From Caballeronia grimmiae (GTDB lineage Bacteria > Pseudomonadota > Gammaproteobacteria > Burkholderiales > Burkholderiaceae): a DNA stretch of 64,000 nucleotides. The stretch spans positions 1-64,000 of the forward strand of contig NZ_JFHE01000002.1 in NCBI RefSeq assembly GCF_000698555.1. The letters are read 5' to 3'. The translations under genes and the position numbers were made by a program. Below are positions 18,677 to 29,110 of the stretch, piece by piece. How positions within the stretch are numbered: the first letter of the stretch is position 1; each line of letters opens with the position of its first letter. The notes under the pieces are model-generated. The model searched no databases. It was given only the letters and a program-made list of their open reading frames with translations, and had not been told where the DNA came from.

Positions 18677-19762
18677 ATGCGTGATAGCGCGAAGGCCGGG
18701 CCGCCGCTCGTCGGCATCATCGCGAATCCCGTATCGGCGCGTGACATTCGCCGCGTGATCGCCAACGCGAACAGTCTGCAACTCGCGGATCGCGTGAATA
18801 TCGTGCTGCGGATTCTGTCGTCGCTTGCGGCGTGCGGCGTGCCGCGCGTCGTGATGATGCCGGACCGCGAAGGCCTCAAGGTCATGCTCCAGCGGCATCT
18901 CGCACGACGGCAAGGCCCCGACGCCACGCTGCCCGCCGTCGATTTCCTCGACATGCCCGTGACCGCGCGCGTCGACGATACCTTCCGCGCCGCGCGCATG
19001 ATGCGCGACGCGGGCGCCGATGCGCTCATCGTGCTCGGCGGCGACGGCACGCATCGCGCGGTGGTGCGCGAATGCGGCGCGGTGCCGCTCGCGGGTCTGT
19101 CGACCGGCACGAACAACGCGTTCCCCGAGATGCGCGAGCCGACCATCTCCGGTCTCGCGGCGGGCCTCTACGCAACCGGCCGCATTCCGGCAAGCGAAGC
19201 GCTCGTCGCGAACAAGCGGCTCGACATCGACATCCGCGACCAGAACGGCGAGCTGCGCCACGACATCGCGCTGGTGGATGCGGTCATTTCGCGCGAGCAC
19301 TTCATCGGCGCGCGGGCGCTCTGGAAGATCGACACGCTCGCCGCCGTCTATGTGTCGTACGCCGATCCGCAGGCGATCGGCATGTCGGCGATCGCCGGTC
19401 TGCTCGAGCCGCTCGGCCGTCACGAGCCGGGCGGTCTTGCCGTCGAACTGGCGACGCCCGGCGACGGCGAATTCGACTTGCACGCGCCGATCGCGCCCGG
19501 CCTGACCGAGCCCGTGCCGATCGCGAACTGGCAGCGCCTGACCGATGGCGTGCCGCATCGCGTGAAGCAGCGCGCGGGCATCGTCGCGCTCGATGGCGAA
19601 CGCGAACTCGCCTTCAACGCCGGCGACGAAGTGACCATCACGCTGCGCGAAAACGCCTTCCGAAGCATCGATGTCGCCGCGTGCATGCGTTACGCGGCGC
19701 GCGCCGGGCTCATGCGTCGAAGCACCACCGTTGTTCAACCAGTCGAAAGGAGACAGCAATGA
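18677..19762 (+). CDS. acoX: AcoX, NAD kinase-like protein of the acetoin operon
   Basis: 361 residues of the ATP-NAD kinase superfamily; the GGDGTH motif is near residue 120 and GLSTGTNNAF follows. AcoX is regularly the first gene of acetoin dehydrogenase operons, but its reaction is not settled. The ATG at 18677 has AGGAG upstream; longer forms would cover the sigma-54 promoter and are rejected. The stop overlaps the acoA start (ATGA), showing coupled translation. Confidence 0.88.
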   Translation: MRDSAKAGPPLVGIIANPVSARDIRRVIANANSLQLADRVNIVLRILSSLAACGVPRVVMMPDREGLKVMLQRHLARRQGPDATLPAVDFLDMPVTARVDDTFRAARMMRDAGADALIVLGGDGTHRAVVRECGAVPLAGLSTGTNNAFPEMREPTISGLAAGLYATGRIPASEALVANKRLDIDIRDQNGELRHDIALVDAVISREHFIGARALWKIDTLAAVYVSYADPQAIGMSAIAGLLEPLGRHEPGGLAVELATPGDGEFDLHAPIAPGLTEPVPIANWQRLTDGVPHRVKQRAGIVALDGERELAFNAGDEVTITLRENAFRSIDVAACMRYAARAGLMRRSTTVVQPVERRQQ

Positions 19763-20757
19763 CAGCGTCGCAACAGCATGCGGGCGGCTTGCCTTTGTCG
19801 AAAGACGAGCTGCTGGCGGTCTATCGCAAGATGCGCACGATCCGCGATTTCGAAGAGCGTCTGCACGTCGATTTCGGACGCGGCGACATCCCCGGCTTCG
19901 TGCATCTGTACGCGGGCGAAGAGGCGGCCGGCGTCGGCATCATGCATCACCTGAACGATGGCGACCGCATCGCGAGCACGCATCGCGGCCACGGACACTG
20001 CATCGCGAAAGGCGTCGATCCCGTCGCGATGATGAAGGAGATCTACGGCAAGAAGGGCGGTTCGTGCAACGGCAAGGGCGGCTCCATGCACATCGCGGAT
20101 CTGTCCCGGGGAATGATGGGCGCGAACGGCATTCTCGGCGCGGGCGCGCCATTGATCTGCGGCGCGGCGCTCGCGGCGAAGTTTCGCGGCAAGGGCGAAG
20201 TGGGCATCACCTTCACGGGCGACGGCGCGTCCAATCAGGGCACCTTTCTCGAAAGCATGAACCTCGCGGCGGTGTGGAACCTGCCGGTGATCTTCGTGAT
20301 CGAGAACAACGGCTATGCCGAGTCGACGGCGCGCGATTACGGCACCGCCGTCGATAGCTACGTGGACCGCGCGGCGGGCTTCGGCATTCCCGGCGTGACG
20401 GTGGATGGCACCGACTTCTTCGCCGTCCATGAAGCCGCGGGCGAAGTGATCCGCCGCGCGCGCGAAGGCGGCGGCCCGGCGCTGCTCGAATGCAAGATGA
20501 TCCGCTTCTACGGCCACTTCGAAGGCGATGCGCAGACCTATCGCGCGCCCGGCGAACTCGACGATATCCGCTCGAACAAGGACTGCCTCAAGAAGTTCGC
20601 GCACGCGGTGACGAACGCCGATGTGATCTCGCCCGCCGAACTCGACGCGATCGACCGCGACGTCGCCGCGTTGATCGACCGCGCGGTGCAGGAAGCAAAG
20701 GACGCGCCGCTGCCCACCGCCGCCGATCTTCTCACCGATGTCTACGTGAGCTACTGA
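19759..20757 (+). CDS. acoA: Acetoin dehydrogenase E1 alpha subunit (thiamine diphosphate dependent)
   Basis: 332 residues. With AcoB it forms the E1 component that cleaves acetoin to acetaldehyde and transfers the acetyl unit to lipoyl groups on AcoC. The diphosphate/Mg2+-binding motif is GDGASNQG near residue 154, continuing to ENNGYAEST; HRGHGHCIAKG is the conserved His-containing loop. AAAGGAG precedes the ATG. The length is as expected for AcoA, slightly shorter than pyruvate dehydrogenase alpha chains. Confidence 0.95.
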   Translation: MTASQQHAGGLPLSKDELLAVYRKMRTIRDFEERLHVDFGRGDIPGFVHLYAGEEAAGVGIMHHLNDGDRIASTHRGHGHCIAKGVDPVAMMKEIYGKKGGSCNGKGGSMHIADLSRGMMGANGILGAGAPLICGAALAAKFRGKGEVGITFTGDGASNQGTFLESMNLAAVWNLPVIFVIENNGYAESTARDYGTAVDSYVDRAAGFGIPGVTVDGTDFFAVHEAAGEVIRRAREGGGPALLECKMIRFYGHFEGDAQTYRAPGELDDIRSNKDCLKKFAHAVTNADVISPAELDAIDRDVAALIDRAVQEAKDAPLPTAADLLTDVYVSY

Positions 20758-20784
20758 ACCGCCGACAACAAGGAGACAACCATC

Positions 20785-21801
20785 ATGGCCCGCAAACTGA
20801 GCATGAAGATGGCGATCAACGAAGCCATCGATCAGGAAATGACCCGCGATCCGAGCGTGATCGTGCTGGGCGAGGACATCGTCGGCGGTGCAGGCGCGGA
20901 CGGCGAGAAAGACGCGTGGGGCGGCGTGCTCGGCGTGACGAAGGGACTGTACGCGAAGCACGGCGACAGGCTGCTCGACACGCCGCTGTCGGAGTCCGCG
21001 TACGTGGGCGCGGCGATCGGCGCGGCGGCGTGCGGCATGCGCCCGATCGCGGAGCTGATGTTCATCGACTTCATGGGCGTGTGCTTCGACCAGATCTTCA
21101 ATCAGGCCGCCAAGTTCCGCTACATGTTCGGCGGCCGTGCCGAAACGCCGGTCGTCATCCGTGCGATGGTCGGCGCGGGCTTTCGCGCGGCGGCCCAGCA
21201 CAGCCAGATGCTGACGCCGATATTCACGCACATTCCCGGCCTCAAGGTCGTGTGCCCGTCGACGCCATACGACACCAAGGGCCTGCTGATCCAGGCGATC
21301 CGCGACAACGATCCGGTCATCTTCTGCGAGCACAAGAACCTGTACGGCTTCGAAGGCGAAGTGCCGGAGAACTCGTATGCGATTCCGTTCGGCGAAGCGA
21401 ACATCGCCCGGGACGGCAAGGACGTGTCGATCGTCACGTATGGACTGATGGTGCATCGCGCGCTCGACGCGGCGGCGACGCTCGCGAAAGAAGGCATCGA
21501 AGCGGAAGTGGTCGATCTGCGCACGCTGTCGCCGCTGGATATCGACACGGTGCTCGAAACGGTGGAGAAAACGGGGCGGCTCGTCGTCGTCGATGAAGCG
21601 AATCCCCGCTGCAACATCGCCACCGATATTTCCGCGCAAGTCGCGCAGCAGGCGTTCGGCGCGCTGAAGGCGGCCATCGAAATGGTGACGCCGCCGCATA
21701 CGCCGGTGCCGTTTTCGCCGACGCTCGAAGACCTGTATATCCCGAGCGCCGCGCAGATCGCCGACGCCGCTCGCAAGACCATGAAAGGAGGCAAGCACTG
21801 A
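20785..21801 (+). CDS. acoB: Acetoin dehydrogenase E1 beta subunit
   Basis: 338 residues, transketolase-like pyrimidine-binding domain followed by the C-terminal transketolase domain (VVDLRTLSPLDIDTV). VLGEDIVGGAG near the N-terminus and the central FGGRAETPVVIRA are typical of E1 beta chains of 2-oxo acid and acetoin dehydrogenases. AAGGAG is well placed. The stop overlaps the acoC start (TGATG), so the two subunits are translationally coupled. Confidence 0.95.
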   Translation: MARKLSMKMAINEAIDQEMTRDPSVIVLGEDIVGGAGADGEKDAWGGVLGVTKGLYAKHGDRLLDTPLSESAYVGAAIGAAACGMRPIAELMFIDFMGVCFDQIFNQAAKFRYMFGGRAETPVVIRAMVGAGFRAAAQHSQMLTPIFTHIPGLKVVCPSTPYDTKGLLIQAIRDNDPVIFCEHKNLYGFEGEVPENSYAIPFGEANIARDGKDVSIVTYGLMVHRALDAAATLAKEGIEAEVVDLRTLSPLDIDTVLETVEKTGRLVVVDEANPRCNIATDISAQVAQQAFGALKAAIEMVTPPHTPVPFSPTLEDLYIPSAAQIADAARKTMKGGKH

Positions 21802-22931
21802 TGTCCGCAATCACACCGATCGTGATGCCCAAATGGGGCTTGTCGATGAAGGAAGGCACGGTGAACGAGTGGCTCGTGGAAGAGGGCGCGCAGATCACCG
21901 TCGGCATGCCGATTCTCGACGTCGAGACCGACAAGATCGCCAACGCCGTCGAAGCGCCGGACGCCGGCTTGTTGCGACGCCGGGTCGCGTCCACCGGCGA
22001 TACGCTGCCGGTGAAGGCGCTGCTCGGCGTGCTCGCGCCGGCTGAAGTGAGCGACGCCGATATCGACGCCTACGTCGCTTCGTACGTCACGCCCGCCGAC
22101 GAGGAAGGCGAGGGCGAAGAGGCGGCGTCGGCGTATCACTTCGTCGATGTCGACGGCATTCGCGTGCGCTACGCGGCGCGCGGCGGCGACGATGCAAGCA
22201 AGCCTGCGGTGCTCTTCATTCACGGCTTCGGCGGCGATCTCGACAACTGGCTCTTCAATCTCGATGCGCTCGCCGAGCGCAACCGCGTGTTCGCGCTCGA
22301 TCTGCCGGCGCACGGACAATCGACGCCGCGTCTCGCCGGGACGACGCTGCCCGAGCTCGGCGCGTTCGTCGCGCGCTTCATGGATGCGGTGAATCTCGAC
22401 CGGGCGCATCTGGTCGGCCATTCGCTGGGCGGCGGCATTGCGGCGCAACTCGCAGTCGATGCACCGGAGTGCGTGTCGTCGCTGGCGCTGATATCGCCGG
22501 CCGGCTTCGGCGATGAAGTCAACAACGCGTACACCGATGGCTTCGTCAACGCGCAGTCGCGTCGGGAGCTTAAGCCGGTCGTCGAGTTGCTGTTTGCCGA
22601 TCCTGAACTCGTGAGCCGTCAAATGCTGGACGACCTGCTGAAGTACAAGCGGCTCGACGGCGTGAGCGAAGCGTTGACGGCGCTCGGCGGCGCGCTGTTC
22701 GCGGGAGGGAAACAGAGCGCGCAGCCGGGACGTGATCTGGAGGCGACGGGCAAGCCGCTGCTCGTGATATGGGGCGGGCAGGATCGCATCATCCCGTCGC
22801 GGCACGCGGAAAACGCACCAAAGAACGCGACCGTGCGCATTTTCGACGACGCCGGGCACATGAGCCAGATGGAGAAGGCGAACGAAGTGAACGCGTTGTT
22901 GAAGGAGCATGTGCAACGCGCCGCAAGCTGA
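21801..22931 (+). CDS. acoC: Acetoin dehydrogenase E2: lipoyl domain fused to an alpha/beta-hydrolase fold
   Basis: 376 residues. Residues 1-80 are a lipoyl domain with the modified Lys in VETDKIANAVEA (near residue 43). After a short acidic linker, residues ~115-375 are an alpha/beta-hydrolase domain with the nucleophile elbow GHSLGGG near residue 205 and a late His in DDAGHMSQME. This domain, in place of a normal E2 catalytic domain, is the hallmark of AcoC. No E3 (dihydrolipoamide dehydrogenase) gene follows in the operon, so E3 must be supplied from elsewhere. Confidence 0.93.
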   Translation: MSAITPIVMPKWGLSMKEGTVNEWLVEEGAQITVGMPILDVETDKIANAVEAPDAGLLRRRVASTGDTLPVKALLGVLAPAEVSDADIDAYVASYVTPADEEGEGEEAASAYHFVDVDGIRVRYAARGGDDASKPAVLFIHGFGGDLDNWLFNLDALAERNRVFALDLPAHGQSTPRLAGTTLPELGAFVARFMDAVNLDRAHLVGHSLGGGIAAQLAVDAPECVSSLALISPAGFGDEVNNAYTDGFVNAQSRRELKPVVELLFADPELVSRQMLDDLLKYKRLDGVSEALTALGGALFAGGKQSAQPGRDLEATGKPLLVIWGGQDRIIPSRHAENAPKNATVRIFDDAGHMSQMEKANEVNALLKEHVQRAAS

Positions 22932-23021
22932 ACGGCGCACTTCGCGTGCATTTGGCCGCCGCCGCCGTTCTTCGCTACCATGCGGATAGCGTCGATGGCG
23001 GCGCGGCCAACCATCCATCCC

Positions 23022-23786
23022 ATGCCCTTCGAACTGCTCGACCCCGCTTCGCTTCCCGGCGATCCGCTCGACGCCGAAGAAGCACTGCTCGCGCGTGCCA
23101 GCGCAGGCGACGCCGTCGCGCACTTGTGGAGCGCGCCGGTATCGCTCATCGTGCCGCGCAGTTATCAGCGATACGCGCCGCTCGCCGACGCCCGCGCGAC
23201 CTTCGCGCAACGCGGCTGCCCCGTGTGGCTGCGCTTGTCCGGCGGCGGGCTCGTGCCGCAAGGCCCGGGCATCCTCAATCTGAGCCTCGCTTACCCGGTT
23301 CGAGCGACGATGGGCGCGCTCGCTGAGCCGGTCTATCTGCACCTGTGCGGCATCCTCGCCGATGCGCTCAACACGCTCGGCGTCCTCACGCATCATCAGG
23401 CCGTGGAAGGCTCGTTCTGCGACGGGCGGTTCAATCTGGCGTGGGGTCCGGGCGGCGATGCGCGCAAGATCGCGGGCACCGCGCAGTACTGGCGGCGCGC
23501 GCCGCAGACATCCGCGCTGTCATCCGGTGATCGCGATACGCCGCGCTATGCGGTGCTCGCTCACGCGGTGCTGCTCGTGAACGCCGATCCCATCGAGATC
23601 AACGAGCGCGCCAATGCGTTCGAGGCGATGATCGGCAGCGGGCGCCGCTACGAGGAAATGAAAGTGGTGACCGTCGCGCAGGCGCTCGCTTACGAGTGCT
23701 TCGACATCCCCGCCGACCTGTTCGATCGCGTGCGCGGAGCGATCGCAGCGCGCATCACAGAAGCGGCTTTGCCCGAGGGAAGCTGA
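23022..23786 (+). CDS. Lipoate/biotin protein ligase-family protein
   Basis: 254 residues from the ATG at 23022; in-frame ATGs at 22980 and 22995 are alternatives, none with a good ribosome binding site. Family signatures are present: LRLSGGGLVPQGPGILNLSL and the catalytic-Lys segment ARKIAGTAQYWRR near residue 148. It starts 90 bp after acoC, whose E2 must be lipoylated, so it probably attaches lipoate or octanoate to that domain. The link to AcoC is inference from position; a generic LplA-like role is the alternative. Confidence 0.78.
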   Translation: MPFELLDPASLPGDPLDAEEALLARASAGDAVAHLWSAPVSLIVPRSYQRYAPLADARATFAQRGCPVWLRLSGGGLVPQGPGILNLSLAYPVRATMGALAEPVYLHLCGILADALNTLGVLTHHQAVEGSFCDGRFNLAWGPGGDARKIAGTAQYWRRAPQTSALSSGDRDTPRYAVLAHAVLLVNADPIEINERANAFEAMIGSGRRYEEMKVVTVAQALAYECFDIPADLFDRVRGAIAARITEAALPEGS

Positions 23787-23810
23787 GTCCTCATTCGCAT
23801 CGAGGTGGCC

Positions 23811-24644
23811 ATGCCGCTCAGACGTGCATCGAACGGCTTCTTTTTTGCGCTGTGGGTCGCCGTCTGCGCCGCCGCGCCCGAATTTCTATGGCAGGGTCTG
23901 TTTTCCCTCTTCGGACATTTCTCCCTCACGGACGCCGCCGCCGCGCTGCTGATCGGCGCGATTCTCGCGTTCTTCGTCGATCCGGTACTCGAGCGCGTGC
24001 GTGGACTCGCGTCGGATTCGTCGTCCGAACGCGACGCCAAGTCGCCGGCCTTTGCCGCCTGCGAGGCGCTGAGCTTCGCGTTCGTCGCGGTGTGCGTGCA
24101 CGAGGCGATCACCGTGTATGTCGCGGCGGGTCATTCCAACCAGCAGGCATCCGAAAATCTCGCAAAGGCGGTTGCGCAAGCGCTGCAATGGGCGGCGCTG
24201 CCGTTCGTCATCACGATCGCGTGGCTTGCGGCGCGCGGGCCGGCGTGGGTCGCGTGGCCGGCGGCGATTCTCGCGGTCGTCGCCGGATTGCTATGCGGCC
24301 TCGTGTTCCAGTGGGAATTGCGCGTGCTCGTCACGAGTTTCATCCCCGCGCTGCTGATTCTGTTTGCGGGCTGCGTCATCGTGCGGCAGCAGTGGGACGT
24401 ATCGACGTTCGGCCGCTGCGCCCGCGCGACAGGCGTCATCGCGCTGACGTGGCTCGTGCTCACCGGATTGCTGCAAACCGCGCTGTGGCTCGCGCACGTC
24501 CAGGCGTTTCGCGTGTATGAGAACGCCGAGTTCTGGAGCGATTTGCGGTTTTATATCGGCTGGGTGACAGGGTTGCTCGTTGCGCCGGGGCTGGTCGCCC
24601 CGGTGCATCCGCGTTCGCGGGCCGCCCACGGCGCGCGCCGCTGA
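23811..24644 (+). CDS. Integral membrane protein of unknown function
   Basis: 277 residues with about seven hydrophobic segments (for example FFFALWVAVCAAAPEFLW, AAALLIGAILAFFV, AILAVVAGLLCGLVF, GVIALTWLVLTGLLQTAL). I do not recognise a family. The ATG at 23811 has GAGG 5 nt upstream. Only 24 bp separate it from the lipoate ligase-like gene, so the two may be co-transcribed, though no functional link is evident. Convergent with the lipoprotein gene downstream. Confidence 0.7.
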   Translation: MPLRRASNGFFFALWVAVCAAAPEFLWQGLFSLFGHFSLTDAAAALLIGAILAFFVDPVLERVRGLASDSSSERDAKSPAFAACEALSFAFVAVCVHEAITVYVAAGHSNQQASENLAKAVAQALQWAALPFVITIAWLAARGPAWVAWPAAILAVVAGLLCGLVFQWELRVLVTSFIPALLILFAGCVIVRQQWDVSTFGRCARATGVIALTWLVLTGLLQTALWLAHVQAFRVYENAEFWSDLRFYIGWVTGLLVAPGLVAPVHPRSRAAHGARR

Positions 24645-24651
24645 CGCGTTC

Positions 24652-25164
24652 TTAACTCGACGGCGGCGGAGGCGGCTGAATGCCCGGCGGCGGAAGCGGG
24701 GGCGCGTAAGAGGCGCCGTTGGGCGGAGCGGTGCGCAGCGGGCCGTACACCGGCACCTTGTCGCCGGCGGCGTACATGCATTGCAGATAGGCGTGATCGT
24801 AGTGACGCTGCACGCCATAACCCGATGTCTGCGCCGCGCCGACGCCGAACGCGCTGCCCGTCAGCAGCCCCGCCCCCGCGCCGATGGCCGCACCCGATCC
24901 GCCGCCGAACGCCGCACCCGCCGCCGCGCCGATCGCCGTGCCGACCACCGCGCTGCCGACCGCGCTGTTCGTCGCCGCCTGATCGGCCATGACGCCGCCG
25001 ACTTGCTGAAACGCGAACTGCCTGCACGAGGCATCGTCGGCACGGAACTGGTCGAACGTCTTGCCGCTGCCGGGCAGCGCCATCACGCTGGGGCCGGTCG
25101 GCATCACGGTACATGCGCTCAGCCCGGCGAGCGCGAGAAGAATGACGAGCCTTCGGTAGTTCAT
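24652..25164 (-). CDS. Glycine-zipper outer-membrane lipoprotein
   Basis: 170 residues. The lipobox LSAC after a hydrophobic RLVILLALAG leader makes it a lipoprotein (no Asp at +2, so outer membrane is expected). The middle has a long Gly/Ala zipper (GTAIGAAAGAAFGGGSGAA) like the Rickettsia 17 kDa antigen / YMGG-type family. The C-terminus is a Pro-rich tail of more than ten prolines. The neighbouring minus-strand gene has a similar Pro-rich end, suggesting related envelope roles. Confidence 0.8.
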   Translation of the reverse strand: MNYRRLVILLALAGLSACTVMPTGPSVMALPGSGKTFDQFRADDASCRQFAFQQVGGVMADQAATNSAVGSAVVGTAIGAAAGAAFGGGSGAAIGAGAGLLTGSAFGVGAAQTSGYGVQRHYDHAYLQCMYAAGDKVPVYGPLRTAPPNGASYAPPLPPPGIQPPPPPSS

Positions 25165-25192
25165 AAAAAATGACTCTGCTATGACTGCGTTC

Positions 25193-25531
25193 TCAGTTCG
25201 AAGGCGGAGGCGGCTGGGCGGGCACTTCGCGCCATCCGCCGGGACATTCCTTCGCATACGGGTAATACATGCGCGAGCCGTCGCAGTAGTACCACGACCC
25301 GGCGGGCTGCGCGGGCGCGGCGACGGGCTGACCCTGCTCGACGTAAGTCGTCGGCGCGGCGGGCACCGCGACCACGGGCGGCGGCGGATAGTAGTAATAC
25401 GGCACGGGCGCGACCGGGTAATACAGCGGCCCGCCGAACCATATGCCGACGCGGCCGCCCGCGTGAGCGGTTGCGGCGACGCCCGCCGTGGCGATCACCG
25501 ACGCCACCATTAAAGCCTTGAGGCGAATCAC
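25193..25531 (-). CDS. Small secreted Pro/Tyr-rich envelope protein
   Basis: 112 residues starting at a GTG with GGAGAA 4 nt upstream. A signal peptide (LKALMVASVIATAGVAAT, cleavage after AHA) is followed by a low-complexity segment rich in Pro and Tyr and a conserved-looking end (WYYCDGSRMYYPYAKECPGG) that resembles the C-terminus of many Burkholderiales small exported proteins. Two Cys residues there could pair. No biochemical function is known to me. Confidence 0.72.
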   Translation of the reverse strand: MIRLKALMVASVIATAGVAATAHAGGRVGIWFGGPLYYPVAPVPYYYYPPPPVVAVPAAPTTYVEQGQPVAAPAQPAGSWYYCDGSRMYYPYAKECPGGWREVPAQPPPPSN

Positions 25532-25726
25532 GACGTTCTCCAGAAAATTGCTTGCGCCGTTGCCTCTTGGCAGGAAGTCATTCGATTCCCGCGCGGACCC
25601 CGTCCGGCGCATTTTTCAACGCTATGCCAGTTGCAGCAAAAACTCAATTACAGCGCGGCCGATGATTTTTTCCGCCCGTTACCCGGTAATAATCTCTGCC
25701 GGGAAAGCTGCTCAAAGGAGAGCCGA

Positions 25727-26329
25727 ATGAGTGAGGAAATTGCGACGAAGGATCGCGTGCGCGTCATCGATACGGTCGTCTTGTCGGACGACTGGTACGT
25801 CCTCAGAAAAGTGATCTTCGACTTCCGCCGCCGCGACGGCGTGTGGCAACGTCAAAGCCGCGAGACTTACGATCGCGGCAACGGCGCGACGATCCTTCTG
25901 CACAACCCGCGCGAAGGCAAGGTGCTGCTGACGCGCCAGTTTCGGATGCCCGCGTTCGTCAATGGGCACGACGGCATGCTGATCGAAACGGCGGCCGGAC
26001 TGCTCGACGACGCCTCGCCGGAAGAGCGCATCCGCGCCGAAGCCGAGGAAGAGACGGGGTATCGCGTGGAGCACGTCGAGAAAGTCTTCGAGGCGTTCAT
26101 GAGCCCTGGCGCGGTGACCGAAAGGGTCTACTTCTACCTCGGCGAGTACGACGGCTCGATGCGCGTCAGCGACGGCGGCGGCATCGCCGATGAGGGCGAG
26201 GAAATCGAGGTGCTCGAACTGCCGCTACAGGAAGCGATGGCGATGATCGAGCGCGGCGAAATCGTCGATGGCAAGACGATCATGCTGTTGCAGCACCTCG
26301 CGCTCAGGCAAGCAGCGACACGGCCTTGA
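25727..26329 (+). CDS. nudK: Nudix hydrolase, NudK-like (GDP-mannose pyrophosphatase family)
   Basis: 200 residues. The Nudix region [20 protein letters not shown], continuing EEETGY, spans about residues 85-112 and [11 protein letters not shown] follows; both closely follow E. coli NudK, which hydrolyses GDP-mannose and related sugar nucleotides. The ATG has AAAGGAG 7 nt upstream. The 3' end overlaps the convergent modC by 26 bp, so the two transcripts are antisense to each other at their ends. Confidence 0.85.
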   Translation: MSEEIATKDRVRVIDTVVLSDDWYVLRKVIFDFRRRDGVWQRQSRETYDRGNGATILLHNPREGKVLLTRQFRMPAFVNGHDGMLIETAAGLLDDASPEERIRAEAEEETGYRVEHVEKVFEAFMSPGAVTERVYFYLGEYDGSMRVSDGGGIADEGEEIEVLELPLQEAMAMIERGEIVDGKTIMLLQHLALRQAATRP

Positions 26330-27413
26330 CCTGCGCCCACACGCGCATGCCGGGCGCGATACCCAGCCGGTCCAGCGAATAGCGCGTGAGGCGCGCGAGC
26401 AGCGGCGAGCCGTCGACGTCCAGCCGCACGACGGCTTGCGACGGATGCGTATCCGCAGCAATCGCGACGACGGTCGCCGGCAGCACGTTCAGCACGCTGC
26501 TTTGCGTCTCGCCGCGCTCCCCAGTGATGAGGCTCACGTCGCGCGCCTTGACGGTGACGCGCATCGCGTGGCCCAGCGCGGCGGACGCGTGGAGCACCGT
26601 CAGCGACGCGCGGCCGCCGGGCAGCGCGAGCGTCAGCAGTTCGTAGCGCGCGTCGTATCCGGCGACGACGCCTTCGAGGACGACGGACGCATCGTCGGCG
26701 AGGGCCATCGGCAGATCCAGACGCGCGAGCGTGTCGGTGATCGGACCGCTCGCGAGCGCGCGGCCCGCATCGAGCAACACGAGATGATCCGCGAGCCGCG
26801 CGACTTCTTCGGGCGCGTGACTGACGTAGAGCATCGGGATATCGAGTTCGTCGTGCAGGCGTTCGAGATACGGCAGTATTTCGAGCTTGCGCTTTTGATC
26901 GAGCGACGCGAGCGGTTCGTCGAGCAGCAGCAGACGCGGGCTCGTCAGGAGCGCCCGTGCAATACCCACGCGCTGCCGCTCGCCTCCGGACAGCCCCGCC
27001 GGCATCCGCTCCAGCAGATGCGTGATGCCGAGCAATTGGGCCGCGTGCGCGAGATCGACGCGCCGCATCGCGCGGGGCACGCGATCCAGGCCGAAGCGCA
27101 GATTCTTCAGCACGCTCAGGTGCGGAAACAGGCTCGCTTCCTGAAAGACATAGCCGAGCGGACGCTCGTGCGTCGGCAGCAGGATGCGTCGGGCGGTATC
27201 GAGCCACACTTCGCCATCGACGGCGAGCCGCCCTTGCGTCGGCCGCGCGAGACCTGCGAGGCAGCGCAGCAGCGTCGTTTTGCCGGAACCGGAATGGCCG
27301 AAGATCGCCGTCACGCCGCGCCCCGGCAACGTGAGATCGATATCAAGTGTGAAGCCGCCTTGTTCGACGACGAAGCGCGCTTCGATGTCCTTCGCAGGCG
27401 CGCGGCTACGCAT
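26304..27413 (-). CDS. modC: Molybdate ABC transporter ATP-binding protein
   Basis: 369 residues. Walker [10 protein letters not shown] near residue 41, Q-loop [15 protein letters not shown] signature LSGGERQR near residue 141, Walker B RLLLLDEP. The C-terminal ~100 residues are a TOBE/Mop-like molybdate-binding domain. The start overlaps the modB stop, as expected in a modABC operon. Powers molybdate uptake at the inner membrane for molybdenum-cofactor enzymes. Confidence 0.94.
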   Translation of the reverse strand: MRSRAPAKDIEARFVVEQGGFTLDIDLTLPGRGVTAIFGHSGSGKTTLLRCLAGLARPTQGRLAVDGEVWLDTARRILLPTHERPLGYVFQEASLFPHLSVLKNLRFGLDRVPRAMRRVDLAHAAQLLGITHLLERMPAGLSGGERQRVGIARALLTSPRLLLLDEPLASLDQKRKLEILPYLERLHDELDIPMLYVSHAPEEVARLADHLVLLDAGRALASGPITDTLARLDLPMALADDASVVLEGVVAGYDARYELLTLALPGGRASLTVLHASAALGHAMRVTVKARDVSLITGERGETQSSVLNVLPATVVAIAADTHPSQAVVRLDVDGSPLLARLTRYSLDRLGIAPGMRVWAQVKAVSLLA

Positions 27414-28086
27414 GAATTGCCGCCTTTCGACGCGTCGAATACAACAGCAGCAGCACCGCGAACGAGAACAGCACCATGCCGCCCGCGAGCCAGTGCGCAT
27501 GCGCATATTCGAGCGCTTCGACGTGATCGTAAATCTGCACCGAAACCACGCGCGTGCGGCCGGGAATGTTTCCGCCGATCATCAGCACGACGCCGAATTC
27601 GCCGACCGTATGCGCGAAACCGAGCGTCGCCGCTGTCACGATGCCGGGCCGGGCAAGCGGCAGCGCCACCGTAAAGAACCTGTCCCACGGACCTGCGCGC
27701 AGGGTCGCCGCGGCTTCGAGCGGACGGCGGCCCATCGCTTCGAATGCGTTCTGCAGCGGTTGCACGACGAAGGGCAGCGAATAGATCACCGAGCCGACGA
27801 CGAGCCCCGCGAACGTGAACGGCAGCAGGCCGATGCCCGCCGCCGCCGTGAGCTTGCCGACGATGCCGTTCGGCCCCGCGAGCACGAGCAGATAGAAGCC
27901 GATGACCGTCGGCGGCAGCACGAGCGGCAGCGCCACCACCGCGCCGACGACGCCCTTCAGCCGCGACGCGGTATGCGCGAGCCACCACGCGATCGGCGTG
28001 CCGATGACGAGCAGCAACGCCGTCGTCAGCGACGCAAGCTCGAGCGTGAGCGCGATGGCCTGGAGATCGGCGTGGTCGATCGGCAT
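27406..28086 (-). CDS. modB: Molybdate ABC transporter permease
   Basis: 226 residues with about five membrane segments. The cytoplasmic EAA loop that docks ModC is clear ([20 protein letters not shown]), and [17 protein letters not shown] is typical of ModB. It sits 7 bp after modA and overlaps modC, forming one operon. Confidence 0.94.
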   Translation of the reverse strand: MPIDHADLQAIALTLELASLTTALLLVIGTPIAWWLAHTASRLKGVVGAVVALPLVLPPTVIGFYLLVLAGPNGIVGKLTAAAGIGLLPFTFAGLVVGSVIYSLPFVVQPLQNAFEAMGRRPLEAAATLRAGPWDRFFTVALPLARPGIVTAATLGFAHTVGEFGVVLMIGGNIPGRTRVVSVQIYDHVEALEYAHAHWLAGGMVLFSFAVLLLLYSTRRKAAIHA

Positions 28087-28093
28087 GTTCGGA

Positions 28094-28951
<858 letters not shown>

Positions 28952-29110
28952 TCATGCTGATGAACGAAACGCAGCGCATCGTGTGAGTCGTACTCATTCC
29001 ACTGAGTTGACGATGCGACCAGTTTTCGCCGAGACTAGCCGCATAGAGACAACGAGCAACGCGCACCGAATTGAGCGATGCTCAAGCCACGCGCCAACGG
29101 AGAGACAGAG

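Noticed and set aside
19735-21810. 691-codon minus-strand frame across acoA/acoB
   Set aside because: Antisense shadow of two clear enzyme genes with high-GC third-position bias; His/Arg/Asp-rich translation.
21120-23396. 758-codon minus-strand frame across acoB/acoC
   Set aside because: Same reason: low-complexity Arg/Glu/His-rich shadow of real genes on the plus strand.
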